Shown in pieces: positions 14,896 to 28,156 of a stretch of DNA of 64,000 nt. The stretch covers positions 2,728,001 to 2,792,000 of the forward strand of contig OY751490.1 in NCBI GenBank assembly GCA_963565915.1, given 5' to 3'. Below the pieces are notes generated by a model. That model was not told where the DNA came from, did no database searches, and saw nothing but the letters and a program-made list of their open reading frames with translations. Every line of letters starts with the position of its first letter. The stretch's first letter is position 1. Origin of the DNA: Entoloma clypeatum (lineage: Eukaryota; Basidiomycota; Agaricomycetes; Agaricales; Entolomataceae). The position numbers and the translations under genes were made by a program.

Positions 14896-15855
14896 TGACT
14901 GGCCATCGACTGCTTTCGGTCCAAAACTGCTGCTGCGCTGGGTTCACAATGACTTCTTGTGGCTTGTTCCGCATTGTATTATAACCCTCTTGTCTCCTAA
15001 GTTTACATAGGACGTGTTAACATTACTTCTTGTGGCGGATCTGCTCCAGTGTTTTATCGAGTTCATCTTCTACAACTCCAGCCGGCCACAGATGACCAAC
15101 GAGTGCTGAGTGCTGAGCTGCTCTGTGCCTCGATGTCGTGAACCCGGCGGCCGGAGGCCGAACGACATCGTCAGCGAGTCAGCAGCGACCATAACACCAA
15201 AAGAAATGATCCATCCCACGTCCACATATGGAGGTCCACGGATAGATAACTCGCAACAGAGTCCATCATTGCCGTTGGCATTCTCCAGCGGGAGCTCTTC
15301 TAAACCACCGTGAAACTTGTGTTGAAGGTCGTGTATTGTGAGATTCGTCGCATCTATAATTCGGGGCGATGGTACACAGATATAGGTAGTCGTAAAATAG
15401 ATAGATGGGTCCTGGAATGAAAAATCGGCAGAAATATCAAACAAGGAGGGGGGGTAGCGCAAGCAAGAATACACCGCGGCCAAAGTAAGAAGCTTGAATG
15501 GACGAAAGATAAAGGGGTAATGTGTGCGGGTACTTGGGGTCGAGGATGGATGTTTGTATGATTGTGATGCGGCAATGATGAAGGACGTGGGCTTGAATAT
15601 GCAGATGGGTGATGCAGGGCAGGAAGTGTTATGCGTTAGAGATCACAGATGGAGGAAAGCGCGAGCTGAGTATGCCGTACAAAGAAGACGTTTGGCGCTC
15701 CGGAAGACGCCCCCAAGTCAGGATAAACGTACATTCAACGATTAGAGGTTGGTGTACAATCTGCATTATAGCGACAAGGGAAGCCAGCCCTGTACCTTCA
15801 GCAAGTCGGAAGGTGAGACAGCGAATGAAGTATGTACAGATGAAAGAGCATAATG
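14896..15855. other. Intergenic, convergent 3' ends (protease / LAMMER kinase)
   Basis: Nearly 1 kb between two convergent genes. Open frames on either strand are short and the longest, on the minus strand over 15070-15483, has no ATG (it opens with TTG). I see no conserved protein segment or RNA gene. Confidence 0.5.
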
Positions 15856-17837
<1,982 letters not shown>

Positions 17838-19060
17838 CGTCTGAATAGCTGTGAAGGACGTGTTGGACAGATGAGAAAGGGGGGATCTCAGGCAAGTTTT
17901 GGTGCTGTAAATGGAGGACACCCTCCAAACCGTATTTTTCTTTGTTTATCCACCTTATACTTGCTCAGCCACTCTCTTGTAACGTGTGTAACTGGATAGA
18001 GCATCTCTGCATGCTCATAATGACTCTTGCTTGCATTCCAATGGCAAATTCAAGCACGGTGTAGAGCTTCCGCCACATACCAGCTAACTATTCACCTGAC
18101 GTCTCAATCGGGCTGTTTCTCACCCAATGCTCCAGAGTACTGAATCCTTCTTCACAATGCCCACAGACTTGTAAGTCAATCATATTCCTGCCCGTAACTC
18201 AATCCTGTTCAGGACATTCTATTGGGCACCCGTTATCAACATGGTCCATTTGTTCGATTCCTTGGAGGAATATTTCAAGCAAATATTTGGTTAGGAAAGA
18301 ACCATCCACATAAACTGCAGGTCAGACTCCGCCAGACAGTCCAGAGCCCAAGACCCATCAGTGATCATCCATGTTTTGGACGTTCCTATGACACCTATAT
18401 ATAAGATTGATTATATGGCTGATCCTGATCGCACCTTGAGGCGAACATGGAAATATAAGGAACTGTCTCTTATCAGGCCTGCCGACAGCTTAAGCTTCAG
18501 CCCTTGACGTCATGGTCAAGATTTGGAACACCATCGCAATACACGAATCCAGCACAGAGCGCAGAACGGGACCGTTTTGCTAGGATCCTCTCCTTACATA
18601 AAAGCGCTTGGTAGTTTTCAACCCTTCCCAACGTGCCTCATCAGTGCGCGTCAGTGGGGAGGTGAACCTATACCATTACCCTCACCACCTGCAAAGCGTA
18701 ATATAGAACACAACATGTATGTAACTATTAATTCACGTTAAAGCATGTTACTGTACATATCCGGAACTATTTTGTAGAGGTTCCACCGCCACTGGTATCC
18801 GGGGGCGTATATGACAGATGATCGGACAGCTGAGCTTCATGGGTGATGCTCGGGCCTGTGCAAGCCCCACAGCCCCCGAACCCACTTGACTGATTCCATG
18901 CCAGAGGGTTCGAATTTTTCCAGCTGGAAATGAGTGCGTGCTTCAATTCCAGTGGCCCAGAGGGGACGATTGAACAAATAAAGTATCACTTAGAAATCAC
19001 AATAGCTGTCTGACATCTTCTGGGAAATGGGTTTTTTAGTTACAACAACTGTAAAAGGTC
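17838..19060. other. Gene-poor interval upstream of the LAMMER kinase
   Basis: About 1.2 kb. It should hold the LAMMER kinase promoter (near 17.9-18.1 kb) and the end of the P450 relic's region. Short ORFs show no recognisable domains. A GGTTCGAAT near 18907 recalls a tRNA T-loop, but no cloverleaf could be built around it. Confidence 0.45.
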
Positions 19061-19064
19061 AGCC

Positions 19065-21190
19065 AGGGCACGAGGAACTGAAGCAGACGAACGTGTGAGA
19101 GTGAATTCCAGGCACACGAGCGTCGAGGAGGTGTTGAGGAAGGGGCGAAAGCCATCTCGGGCTTCCATTCGACCTGACCCACATCGCAGGATCACGATTC
19201 GCCATCAAGATCGAGACGATGAACTCCGTCCACCGTCTGAATGGTGACGGAGTGCATCTCTCCTCCGTCAATGCCTGTGATAAAAGTCGACAATGGTAAC
19301 GCGACGTCGTCCCTGGTTCTGAGCCGTGCTATAGTTGAGGCACCAGAGGCCTGAAGGCAGATACGATTGCTCCAGATACAGCAGGCACAGGGGGATAGTT
19401 GATACCGCCCATCGCGAATCAACCATGTATTCAAATGGATGAAGTAGGGTGACGCGCAGGCATGATTTCCCCGACATATGGAATTAAGGAAAGAAGGGAA
19501 GAGAACTCAAGTCATCATATTGAAGATTGCCACATTCCGCTTGCACTTCCGTAATCTCTGGATGGACTCTGTCCTGGACTTCTGGATGAATGGCTAGTAG
19601 GAAATCCATCATGCGCACAAGTGCATTCGCAGTCGTGTCTGTGGCTGCAAAAATGAAAGCACTACGAAAGAATGTTCAGATGGACGTCGTGATCAAAGGG
19701 AAATTGGTCTCATGCTTTATCTGCAAAGCGAGTATTGAGTGTGAGAGTTACTATCATCCGCAGGAGCACTTACCTGGCCTAAATCCTCTTTTTTCGTGAG
19801 TTGTTCGCTATCCGACGCCCGTATATTGGTCGTCCGAACTGTGTCGAGAAGTTGTGCAAGTTTGTACTCAGTCGACAAGCGACGATACTTACTCAAGGTA
19901 CTCATGAACTCCTTTCAAAGGCCAAGCTGCTCCAACACAGCTTCGTCACCTTCTAAAGCCCGCTTCTTGTTTTCAAGAATCTCAGCGTAGGTCTTGTGTA
20001 AGATGTCAATAATTTCCCGCTTCGCGTATTCACGGTATATGTCCGTAAATTCGGGGAACCGATCTTTACGAGGGTTGGCACCTAGCGCGGTGGAAGGCAA
20101 AGTTAAAGAGCGTTGACCTGGGGAAAGGTAAATTTTCTTCCCGTGTAAATGATACTGAGACGAGGTCTTTCGCCGCGCCGCTGTACGGATGAAGGTGTAT
20201 TGCTCAAAGTGTTGTCACTCCAGCGTCAGAATATCATGCAGCAGGAGATTTTGTTTTGCGGCAACCTCGAACATTGTGAGCAATGAAAGTCACAGTGCAT
20301 TGCAGACCAGAACCAGTATTTTCAGACAGGAAGCTGACTGATATGGCGTATGTGGGAGATCTAGAAAAACAGGGCGAGTCTTTTGCGCTGTTTGCGACGT
20401 GTTGAGCCTGGAATATCTGAGTGAGAGGGATGTTTGCTGTTGTCAGAAAAAGTGAATACCAATCGCAGCGGGGATGCCTTCATAAAAAATGATACAATTG
20501 CATATGTATAACCGAACATGGGCTGCACAGAAGACTCGTGGGTTCTTACCCAATAAATGCAGTGCCCTCTTCGAAGATGTGGGAATCCTAGTATAGTATG
20601 ACAAGGTCAGCAACCGAATATAAAAGTCCATCCTAACCTCGCATGCGATGTCGTATAGACCTAGAGCATTGGGATCGGACAGATACCATTGTGTTGTCTG
20701 CGCCGGGAGCTCGCTTCTCCATTTGCTGAATACTTCTCCGGACAAGAAAGGGGCCATGGATTTCAACAACCCTCCCAACTGCGAATATCAGGCTCCACGA
20801 TAAAGGCGAGGACAATGAGTATTCACACTTCTCAGCTTGTCTGATGAGGCACCAGCATTACTTAGTGTCACTAAATAGTTGCCCAGAAATTCCTTTAAAG
20901 ACTGTCGTGAGTACAGATTTGGGAACAACTCTGACCTTGCCAATATGCCAACCTTTAAGATATGAATGGATGCCGGACCCTGTATGTTGTTGACATCAAA
21001 GAGGCGTCGGTTACCTTCGAGAAAATCGAGGATATCCCCTGATAAGCTAGTCACGGAATATTGACAAGCCGCAAAGCTCATGATCAGGGCTCGCAGCGTA
21101 TCAGTTAAGTATGACTCTATTGGGGGAGTCAAACAATGATTGAATCAAAGCGTACAATGTCTCGATTGACGATACCTCACATAATAACAT
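19065..21190 (-). pseudogene. Decayed cytochrome P450 (CYP5150-like)
   Basis: Pieces of one P450 lie in the correct order on the minus strand but in shifting frames. From the 5' side: NNIQGPASIHILKG (the proline hinge after the membrane anchor), VVEIHGPF and YLSDPNALGLYDIA, then FPEFTDIYREYAKREIID and ILHKTYAEILENKKRALEGD. An intact-looking intron follows to give STLIRTTNIRASDSEQL, then the I-helix FIFAATDTTANALVRMMDF and HPEVQDRVHPEITEVQAECG. Next come VALPLSTFITGIDGGEMHSV and, after a frameshift, SILMANRDPAMW and PLPQHLLDARVPGIHSH. No recognisable ExxR helix remains, and the sequence ends in stops where the haem-binding Cys loop should follow. The order, the family spacing and the lost Cys argue for a pseudogene. 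Sequencing errors could explain one frameshift but not all of them. Confidence 0.68.
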
Positions 21191-21279
21191 GAGGGATTGT
21201 ACTGGAAGCTGAGGAAGTTGTTCATGATCTTCTACTTAAGTCACAATCACGGGACGCGTCATACGATTTCCAAACCACC

Positions 21280-21715
21280 ATGTCTTCAGCTGTATCGGCC
21301 TCGAAGACCTCAGAGCACACGTCTAAATCAGCCGAAGAAAAAAAGCACGAAACAGCACAGCATCTCGGCGTTCTCGAGGAGGACGATGAGTTCGAAGAGT
21401 TTGCAGTTGCAGGTGTGTTGCTTCTTCTGACACCGACTCACTTATCCGATGAGATCCACCACCATAGATTGGGACGATTCGCAAACGGACCTAGCACACC
21501 TTAGTGGTACCGCCCCTGGGGCAGCCAAGTCGGGGGGTGATAAACTATGGGAAGACAATTGGGATGACGATGACATCGAGGATGAATTCAGCACCCAATT
21601 AAGGTATATTTTGCGGCTTTTTCATAGTATATTCTCCCCACTCAATATCTGCTCGCCCAGAAATGAACTGGCGAAATCAAATAAAGCAGCTGTTGGAGCA
21701 GCAATGGAGCATTGA
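21280..21715 (+). CDS. SEM1: Sem1/Dss1, 26S proteasome lid subunit
   Basis: Sem1 is a very small acidic protein that stabilises the proteasome lid and also works in mRNA export (TREX-2) and, as Dss1, with Brca2-type recombination proteins. Three exons: the first ends HLGVLEEDDEFEEFAVA, an intron (donor gtgtgt, acceptor accatag) gives DWDDSQTDLAHLSG, then GGDKLWEDNWDDDDIEDEFS. A second intron rebuilds QLRNELAKSNKAAVGAAMEH and the stop. The two acidic blocks with conserved Trp residues (DWDD and LWEDNWDDDD) are diagnostic. The N-terminal extension of about 25 residues is Ser/Lys-rich. It lies between the P450 relic and the GIT1-like gene. Identification is firm despite the small size. Confidence 0.95.
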
Positions 21716-21853
21716 TTGCTTTTGTCCTTTCAATACACAACCACCACATCACTATCGCACAGGCTCATGGAAGTGGTATATGTGACATTAGTATGTAACG
21801 ATCGTGGCAGGCCCAAAAGGCCACATTAGTATGGAATGAACGTCATGTCTCCA

Positions 21854-24512
21854 TCAAGCAGTCGGCTTCTCGTTGAAATCTTTTTCCTCTAATGAGGATA
21901 TCTCGTCAACCTTCTCACTCCCCTCAATCAAACCCATCTGGCTCGTGTCGTATCCATGGGCTTCGAGGTATTCACGGAACTAAATTGGGACCATCAGAAC
22001 AAGACACCAAACTTGTCGTCTACTCCGACCACCCACCTCGCGATCTTCCTTTACCATACCATCTTGCGTTAATGGCTTGATGAACACTAGGGTTACGATT
22101 GCACTGAGGAGCGCAAGGCCTATGCTCATTGGTAAGTTGATGGGGCAGGGTAGATGAAGGTAATCGTACCACTGCCAATCCAGAAGGGACCGGTGTTCCC
22201 TCGCACGCTGTCAGGACCACCGAAGTCTATCAGTCATGTTAGTCAATCAATCGTTGGAGGCTGGATAGTAGATCCTACCGTTGATGATAGGAGGGAACAC
22301 TTTGTTGTTTATCAGCATGCTGGCCCGATGCTAAGCGGAGAGAGAGAGAGAGAAAGACGGACTCCAGGTACCAACGAAGGCCCCAACCTTGCCGACGGCA
22401 GCAGCCACGCCATAAAATTGTCCTCGAACTCCTGTCGGACTGCTTTTGCTTGCCAGCAGGCCTATGCAGTTTCCAGGTCCTACCTCGCCAAAGCTAAGGA
22501 AGATGCCATACATTACCTGGGATGGTATGTTATCTTGTGAGAGAGAGAAGAAATGTATTTATCGGGACCCACAGCAAATCCAGCGATATTTTTGGTCAAC
22601 CTTGTGCGACCATCAGGAGTGAAATCGTACAAGAGCGCTCTGACTCACGGAACATAGAATCCACTCATGAAAAATCCGACAATGGCTTGCAAAACCAGGC
22701 CAAGGATCTAGGAGGAAGAGAGGAGGGATTATTGACAATCAATGGACATATCATGAATTCCAACCATCGTGTACTTCGGGCCCAGATAGTCAACAATAAA
22801 AGCGCCGATAATAGTACCTGGTACCGACAAGAGGGGTCCACAAAAGTTTCAGGAACAGGAAAGGGAAATCGGGCACCTGGCATGTAGAACAAACTTGACG
22901 ATGTGAGCATATTTTGCAGAGAAAAAAGGAACTTCTGTGACGTACTTGATGACGACATTCCAACCGAATACAACGGCCAGATCATCTGAGCCACCCGTAA
23001 TGCTAGTTAAAGAAGAAAATTGAATTTGAGGCTGGATAATGAACAAAAGATAACGGACTTGTTCACGATCGTCGAGGAGTATAACCCAAACTAGGAAATT
23101 TCAGAAAGCGAAACCGCATAGCATAGTGAAAGTACTGACAGGATATCTGTTGGGTTGTGAGTGGGCGAACAAATTGAACAGTGGACACCTGAACTTACGT
23201 GATCATATCATACAAGAACCTACGATGGTACATGTGAGTATAGTCGAGTCGAACAATGAGACACAGCAGACCCTACCATGTAAATGAAATAGCTGCCAAG
23301 GAGACCCCATAGCGTTTGAGAATGAGCAAGTATGGAATGGGCGCCCTCTTCATGGAGTCAGTTTTGTACCTCTCCGGTTCTTCCATATTGAGCCGCCAGA
23401 CAAATACAGCAAGCGCAGGAATGACACCGAGACCAAGGGAAAGGCGCCAAACAGCACGAAGATGATTAGGGCCGAAGCTAAAATCATCACAAAAGAGAAC
23501 TCAAAGTGGGCAAAAATGACATACATCCAATACAACACCAAAGGGACGAACGCCGCAACTACAAAGCCAAAATCGATCATGGCATCTGCGAAGAGTTGTC
23601 AGGTTTTGATGATGCAAAACTTCAAGATAAGAAAGGCTGACTCGTGGCAAGAGCAAACCATCGATGTTGTGCTCGCTTATTGATGCTTGGCCCTTCAGAC
23701 TGTTCAGAAGCAGAGACTGAGCCGCAGGGATACTCGGCGCCAACACCAATACCAAGAAAGAAACTAGAGGGACTCGGATAAGGGGAAATAACAGAAGAGG
23801 TGATCTACTGACCGCATGGCGCTCAACATACTGAGGAGACCGCCAACGCTCCCATGGGCCCCAGAAGAGGCAGCGGACAAGGCGGAAAAAAATGCGACGA
23901 TCGCCGTGGCCGACATCTTACAATTATGAGCGACATGACTTGTGAACGAAAAGAGAAAAAAAGCATCACCATTCCGAATTTTCTGCCTATCTTATCCGAG
24001 AGATATCCTGCAACCCAGTACATACACGTTGAGCTAAACACAGGGTGGGCGGGAAACCTGCGATCGTACCAAAGAGCAACATGCCCACCACAGTTCCGGC
24101 AAACCCAAGACTACTCAAGACGGTGCCATGGTTGTGGGCATCAACCGTCGCTGTTCCATAGACGCGTTTCAGCACTGAAAGAAGGCAGTTGCATGAGCAA
24201 TGGTGGAGCGGCAAGGTCGGAGAGTGACGAACGGGTGTTTACTGGGTGGATGGATGGATGAGTAACACGAGGGCGATAGTATTTATCGTGATTGGACTCA
24301 CCACTGCCAATGATACCGTTGGCATAGCCTGGAATGTCATTATAAAGAGGTAACACTCCAGTTATGAAGCCAGGATCCCGTACCATCTGAGAACAAAGCC
24401 GTTCCACAGCTGGGACAGTTGGTCAGATGCAGGAATGGCTGGGAAGTAGCCAAGAGATCTAGACGCACGCAAAGATTAGAGAAACGCTCTTGACGCGTTC
24501 TTTGAGGGACAT
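21854..24512 (-). CDS. GIT1: MFS transporter, GIT1-like (glycerophosphodiester/phosphate)
   Basis: Major facilitator family proton symporter. Yeast Git1 imports glycerophosphoinositol and related diesters, and the wider group includes phosphate permeases. ATG at 24512 gives [15 protein letters not shown]; two introns then rebuild [17 protein letters not shown], a Git1-type first segment. Next come [20 protein letters not shown], and [14 protein letters not shown] (the MFS DxxGRR-like loop 2). Later segments include [18 protein letters not shown] and [20 protein letters not shown], then [20 protein letters not shown]. The acidic C-terminal tail ends [14 protein letters not shown] at 21854. Many short introns. 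The substrate is inferred from family similarity; phosphate versus glycerophosphodiester cannot be settled by eye. Confidence 0.85.
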
Positions 24513-25581
24513 GGCGACAGAAGTAGGGGATCGGCCATTCCAAACCGTCAGACATATAAAGGAATCAGACGCAAGCTAAATAAAGACCTTTATCACGATC
24601 AAAGTCACGAACGTTTGCACTTTGCTCGTGCACGTGCTCGCACTACTCCGGGCTTACCAGGGCTTTTACTTACCAGTTACCAATTGTTGCTAGCTTGGGC
24701 ATACTGCTGGATCACAGATGCCCGACGATAGTCTCATGATTTGATCAAAATCCTCGTGCTCAGGGGACAGACTCCTCCTGGTCATTCGGAAACCCTTGTG
24801 ATGATGGGATGGAACTTAGTCATTGCCTAGTGCTTACTTCTATCCTGACGCAGGATAAAGGCAGATAATTTAATGCAATTTGAGCCAGTAAAACATCACC
24901 ACGGTATATGTAGGGCATCTTACTCCCTCTTTTTTGGAATCGACAATCCATGCGATACGAAAATCGTTGACAGCGTTACCGGCAAATCTCGTTTACCATG
25001 TCATCACCATCACCGAGGTCAAAACGGGCTGACAGGGAATCGCGTCTTGGCAGAGCTTGGCAGTGGCGTTTGGTCGAGGAAAGGCTGGTCCTTTTCAAAG
25101 CTTTCCCATCGTGAAACTCAAGACCACAACGGTCGAGCCTTGAAGTGGAAGGGCAACGCACCAGGTCTCTCATTGCATGATAGTCGCCAGTTGGACATCA
25201 GCTTTTGTCCAGACAATAAACGTGTTCAGAACCTCCTGCTCGCCTAGTTGGATCGCGCGATCGCAAAGCCACATTTTATGCCGCGGAGCTCATCATGAAT
25301 ACAGAGGCGCGGAGGTACAGGGTGTTGCGGTGATCTCGTTCCTCGTCCTCTATGTAACGGACGCGTCGTACAACAGAGACCTCTCTCTAACCTTTGACAC
25401 TGTAGAATCAAGAACCATGTTGTGTCTTTGGAGAGCCTGAACTGCCGTTATTGGATACCGATTTATCAGGGAGGCTAGATATGTATTGGACACCTGAATG
25501 AAGACCATTCAGAAGAAAGCCACGCTGTTATTGCAATCCACTGGGCATCCATGGAACATCGCGCGATGGAACTAAACTGGA
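24513..25581. other. Intergenic upstream of GIT1-like gene
   Basis: About 1.07 kb between the GIT1-like start and the acetate kinase stop. The 124-codon plus-strand frame at 24873-25247 has an ATG but no recognisable domain and a composition like the surrounding non-coding DNA. I see no RNA gene or repeat. Confidence 0.45.
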
Positions 25582-27002
25582 TTATCTCCACAATTCGCCG
25601 TCTGAAGCACAGGCCCTGGCCATCTCAAGCTGGGCCGGGGTCAGCGCCTTGAATTCTCTTGAAATGTTATTGTCTGTCACGAACCTGTTCATCCGTTCTG
25701 CAGACCAAGATCCTTCCTGTCGTTCGTGTTGGTCTTTCCTCTCGCCCGATATCGACCACTATGCCCTCACCAAGTTTTTCATTCCTTTCCGGGTCAACCC
25801 CCACATACCCCAAACACTTTACCTTCTCACCAATCACTTGCCTCAACACGTTACTTCGTTCACCGATACCACCTGAAAACACCATGGCGTTGACTTGCCC
25901 CGCGAGCTTGAGATGGTACGACCCGATATAACCCACGATGCGATCCACAAAAACATCGAAAGCAAGCTTATTGGAGTTAGATTTACTCGGTATATTTGAC
26001 GTGGAGGAGATCCCGGCACCCTCAGCAATGAGTCGAAAATCCGTAGTTCCTGTCAAGGCTTGCCAGCCTGATTGACGATTCAAAATATCTTCAGCCTGTT
26101 AGGCGTTGGCATACGTTCTACAGGGAGGATACATAATAACTGCACCTCTGTGATATGTAGATCAATGGTCGTTCGACGTTCATGTGTTATCTTCCCAGCC
26201 TTGTTGGTATAGTGGAAGATGAGACTGGGGTCGACGCTCCCAGAGCGTGTCGCACCAGGGAGGCCACTGAGGGGCGTAAGGCCCATTGAGGTATCCAGCG
26301 ATTGGCCGTGCTGAATTGCACATGCTGATGCGCCAGAACCAAGATGTAAAACGACAAGATTTAAGGATGACGGGGTCCTGCCTAGATATTCCGCGACCGC
26401 ACGGAGGATGAATGCATCTGTGATATCATATTTAGTCAGAGAATTGCGAAACAGAAAGACAAAAGCTGACAGCTAAGGCCATGAAAGCCATACTTCTTGA
26501 GTCCCTTCTGTGCGGCAACTGATTGGTTGATGGCATATGACGATATATGAGGTGGTATGGAGCGGTGGAAAGTGGTGTCAAAATAAGCAATTGACCTGGC
26601 ATTCGGAAGTTGTTCGATACATGCTTTGATTACGGAAAGTGAAGCTCCATTATGGAGCGGAGCAAGGTCGGAGAGTGCGGCTATATGATGGTACGACTCT
26701 TGGTCAATTATGACGCAATCGCTGAGGTCGCCACCATGCACAACCCGGTGGCAGACATAACGGATTTCTTTTCGGTGAGCAGCGTCTAAGCGTTCCAAGA
26801 AATGGGCAAAGGCGGAATCATGATCGCTGATGACCGATCCAGGTAGATGTTCGCCATTGAAAGTGAAAGTAGCAGGAGGGGCAGAGATGTTGGATATGCT
26901 GGACATCAAGACGAACTCCAGAGGACCATCAGGTAAGAGCCGTCGATACATGGATATCTTGAGGGAGGAGGAGCCTGCGTTTACAGCAAGGATAAGGGAC
27001 AT
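25582..27002 (-). CDS. ACK1: Acetate kinase
   Basis: Catalyses acetyl phosphate + ADP to acetate + ATP (reversible). In fungi it works with phosphoketolase. ATG at 27002 gives [20 protein letters not shown], the first acetate kinase signature with the Asn that binds nucleotide and metal. Then [29 protein letters not shown], and [15 protein letters not shown], the active-site TFH region. [41 protein letters not shown] and [16 protein letters not shown] follow. A final short intron replaces an out-of-frame tail with [20 protein letters not shown] and the stop at 25582, matching the family's usual end. The phosphoketolase gene lies about 3 kb away on the same strand, which supports the Xfp-Ack role. 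Full length and apparently intact. Confidence 0.96.
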
Positions 27003-27247
27003 GTCGTTGTGGAACGGTTCAACAAAAAATGGGTGACGTCATCGAGTCTAGTGATCATTTCCACTTTGCACTTTGCAAATACAAGCTTGTAGGACGAGAA
27101 TGACCGGACAGACGAGGAACATGTAACGGTGAGCTCAATGCAGCGAGACGAAGAACGGAGGACCAGAGAGATCATTCTCACCGGTAAAAAGGATTGGCCG
27201 ATCACAAGAACCAGGCAAGCTTAGAGTGTTTGGCACTATTTGCCGCG

Positions 27248-28043
27248 ATGCAGCTGGTTGAGCTCCCGAATGGAGTTTCCCTGGAAGTTGATTTGACACC
27301 TCCGTCGGGTTCGTCTAGAAATTCCGAGGAACAGACCGCTCCCAAGTTGGCGGTATGTTTACATCCGTGGTCCTGGCTAGGTGGTCGCAAGGACGATCCG
27401 TGCGCCGGTTCCCTTTTCTTCTTTTCAACGACCATTCTCACACGACACAAGTGTATTGCTGTCTCTCATAGTCCCACTGCATTCAAAAGATTATCACGTC
27501 TTACGGTATAATTCCAGAGGTGTCGGAGCTTCCACCGGTTGGCCGTCTTTCACTGGCCTCCGTGAAGTGCAAGACCTGCAAGAGCTGGTCAAGTGGGCTC
27601 TGCGTAGGATCCCTGGTGTGGCATCTGTGATTTTCATTGTTCGTTGAGTGTCAGGTTTATTGGGCATATGTCTCTTATCCATGGCTAATTATTAGGGCTA
27701 TTCGCATGGGTCGCTTATTGCTTCTTTACATCCTACCATACCAACAATCCAGACATCGCATATCCTGATATCATACCCTTTGGGTCCGAGGGGGTGGCTC
27801 ACCCTGTTTCACACAGCCACCTATGCTCGGAGGCTGAAGGAGCTTGTTGGGGACGAATCTGCGCGTGTACTGATGTTGTATGGAGATCGAGATGAGTTTA
27901 CAGGAGTGGATCGATACAGGGAGTGGAGAGAAGGAGTGGAACGTGAAGGCAAAGGTCGTGTGAGAATGGTGGAGGTGGCTGGTGGCTCGCATTTCTGGAG
28001 AGGGGAGCGGTTGCAGGAGGAAGTTGTCCGGTGGTTGCCATGA
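27248..28043 (+). CDS. Alpha/beta hydrolase
   Basis: Small serine hydrolase of unknown substrate. ATG at 27248 begins MQLVELPNGVSLEVDLTPPS. An intron near 27400-27470 joins HPWSWLGGRKDDP to SLVPLHSKDYHVLRYNSRG, which shows the oxyanion-side HPWSWLGG and the usual strand 'VLRYNSRGVGAS'. A second intron gives GYSHGSLIASLHP, the nucleophile elbow G-Y-S-H-G. Then LISYPLGPRGWLTLF, the acid region VLMLYGDRDEFTG, and the catalytic His in VEVAGGSHFWRGE near the end. The fold resembles the fungal dienelactone/KANL3-like group annotated only as alpha/beta hydrolases. It starts about 245 bp from the divergent acetate kinase ATG, so the two probably share a promoter region. A metabolic link with acetate kinase is speculation. 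Confidence 0.85.
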
Positions 28044-28156
28044 TCAGAGTACTTTGTGTGATCCACACGTATATACCCACACTGCTTCTATAACATTTGC
28101 TGGTCAACGTAAATCCTTTCTTTTTTTTTCATCTTTCAATCCATTATTCTAACCAA

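Noticed and set aside
15070..15483. 137-codon minus-strand ORF between protease and LAMMER kinase
   Set aside because: Opens with TTG, not ATG, and shows no protein family features.
17838..17921. Longer N-terminus for the LAMMER kinase
   Set aside because: The extension begins with GTG; the first in-frame ATG is at 17837.
18880..18960. Possible tRNA because of a GGTTCGAAT T-loop-like sequence
   Set aside because: No acceptor stem, D-arm or anticodon arm could be paired at the right distances.
24873..25247. 124-codon plus-strand ORF between the GIT1-like gene and acetate kinase
   Set aside because: Has an ATG but no conserved segment, no signal or helix pattern, and no sign of splicing partners.
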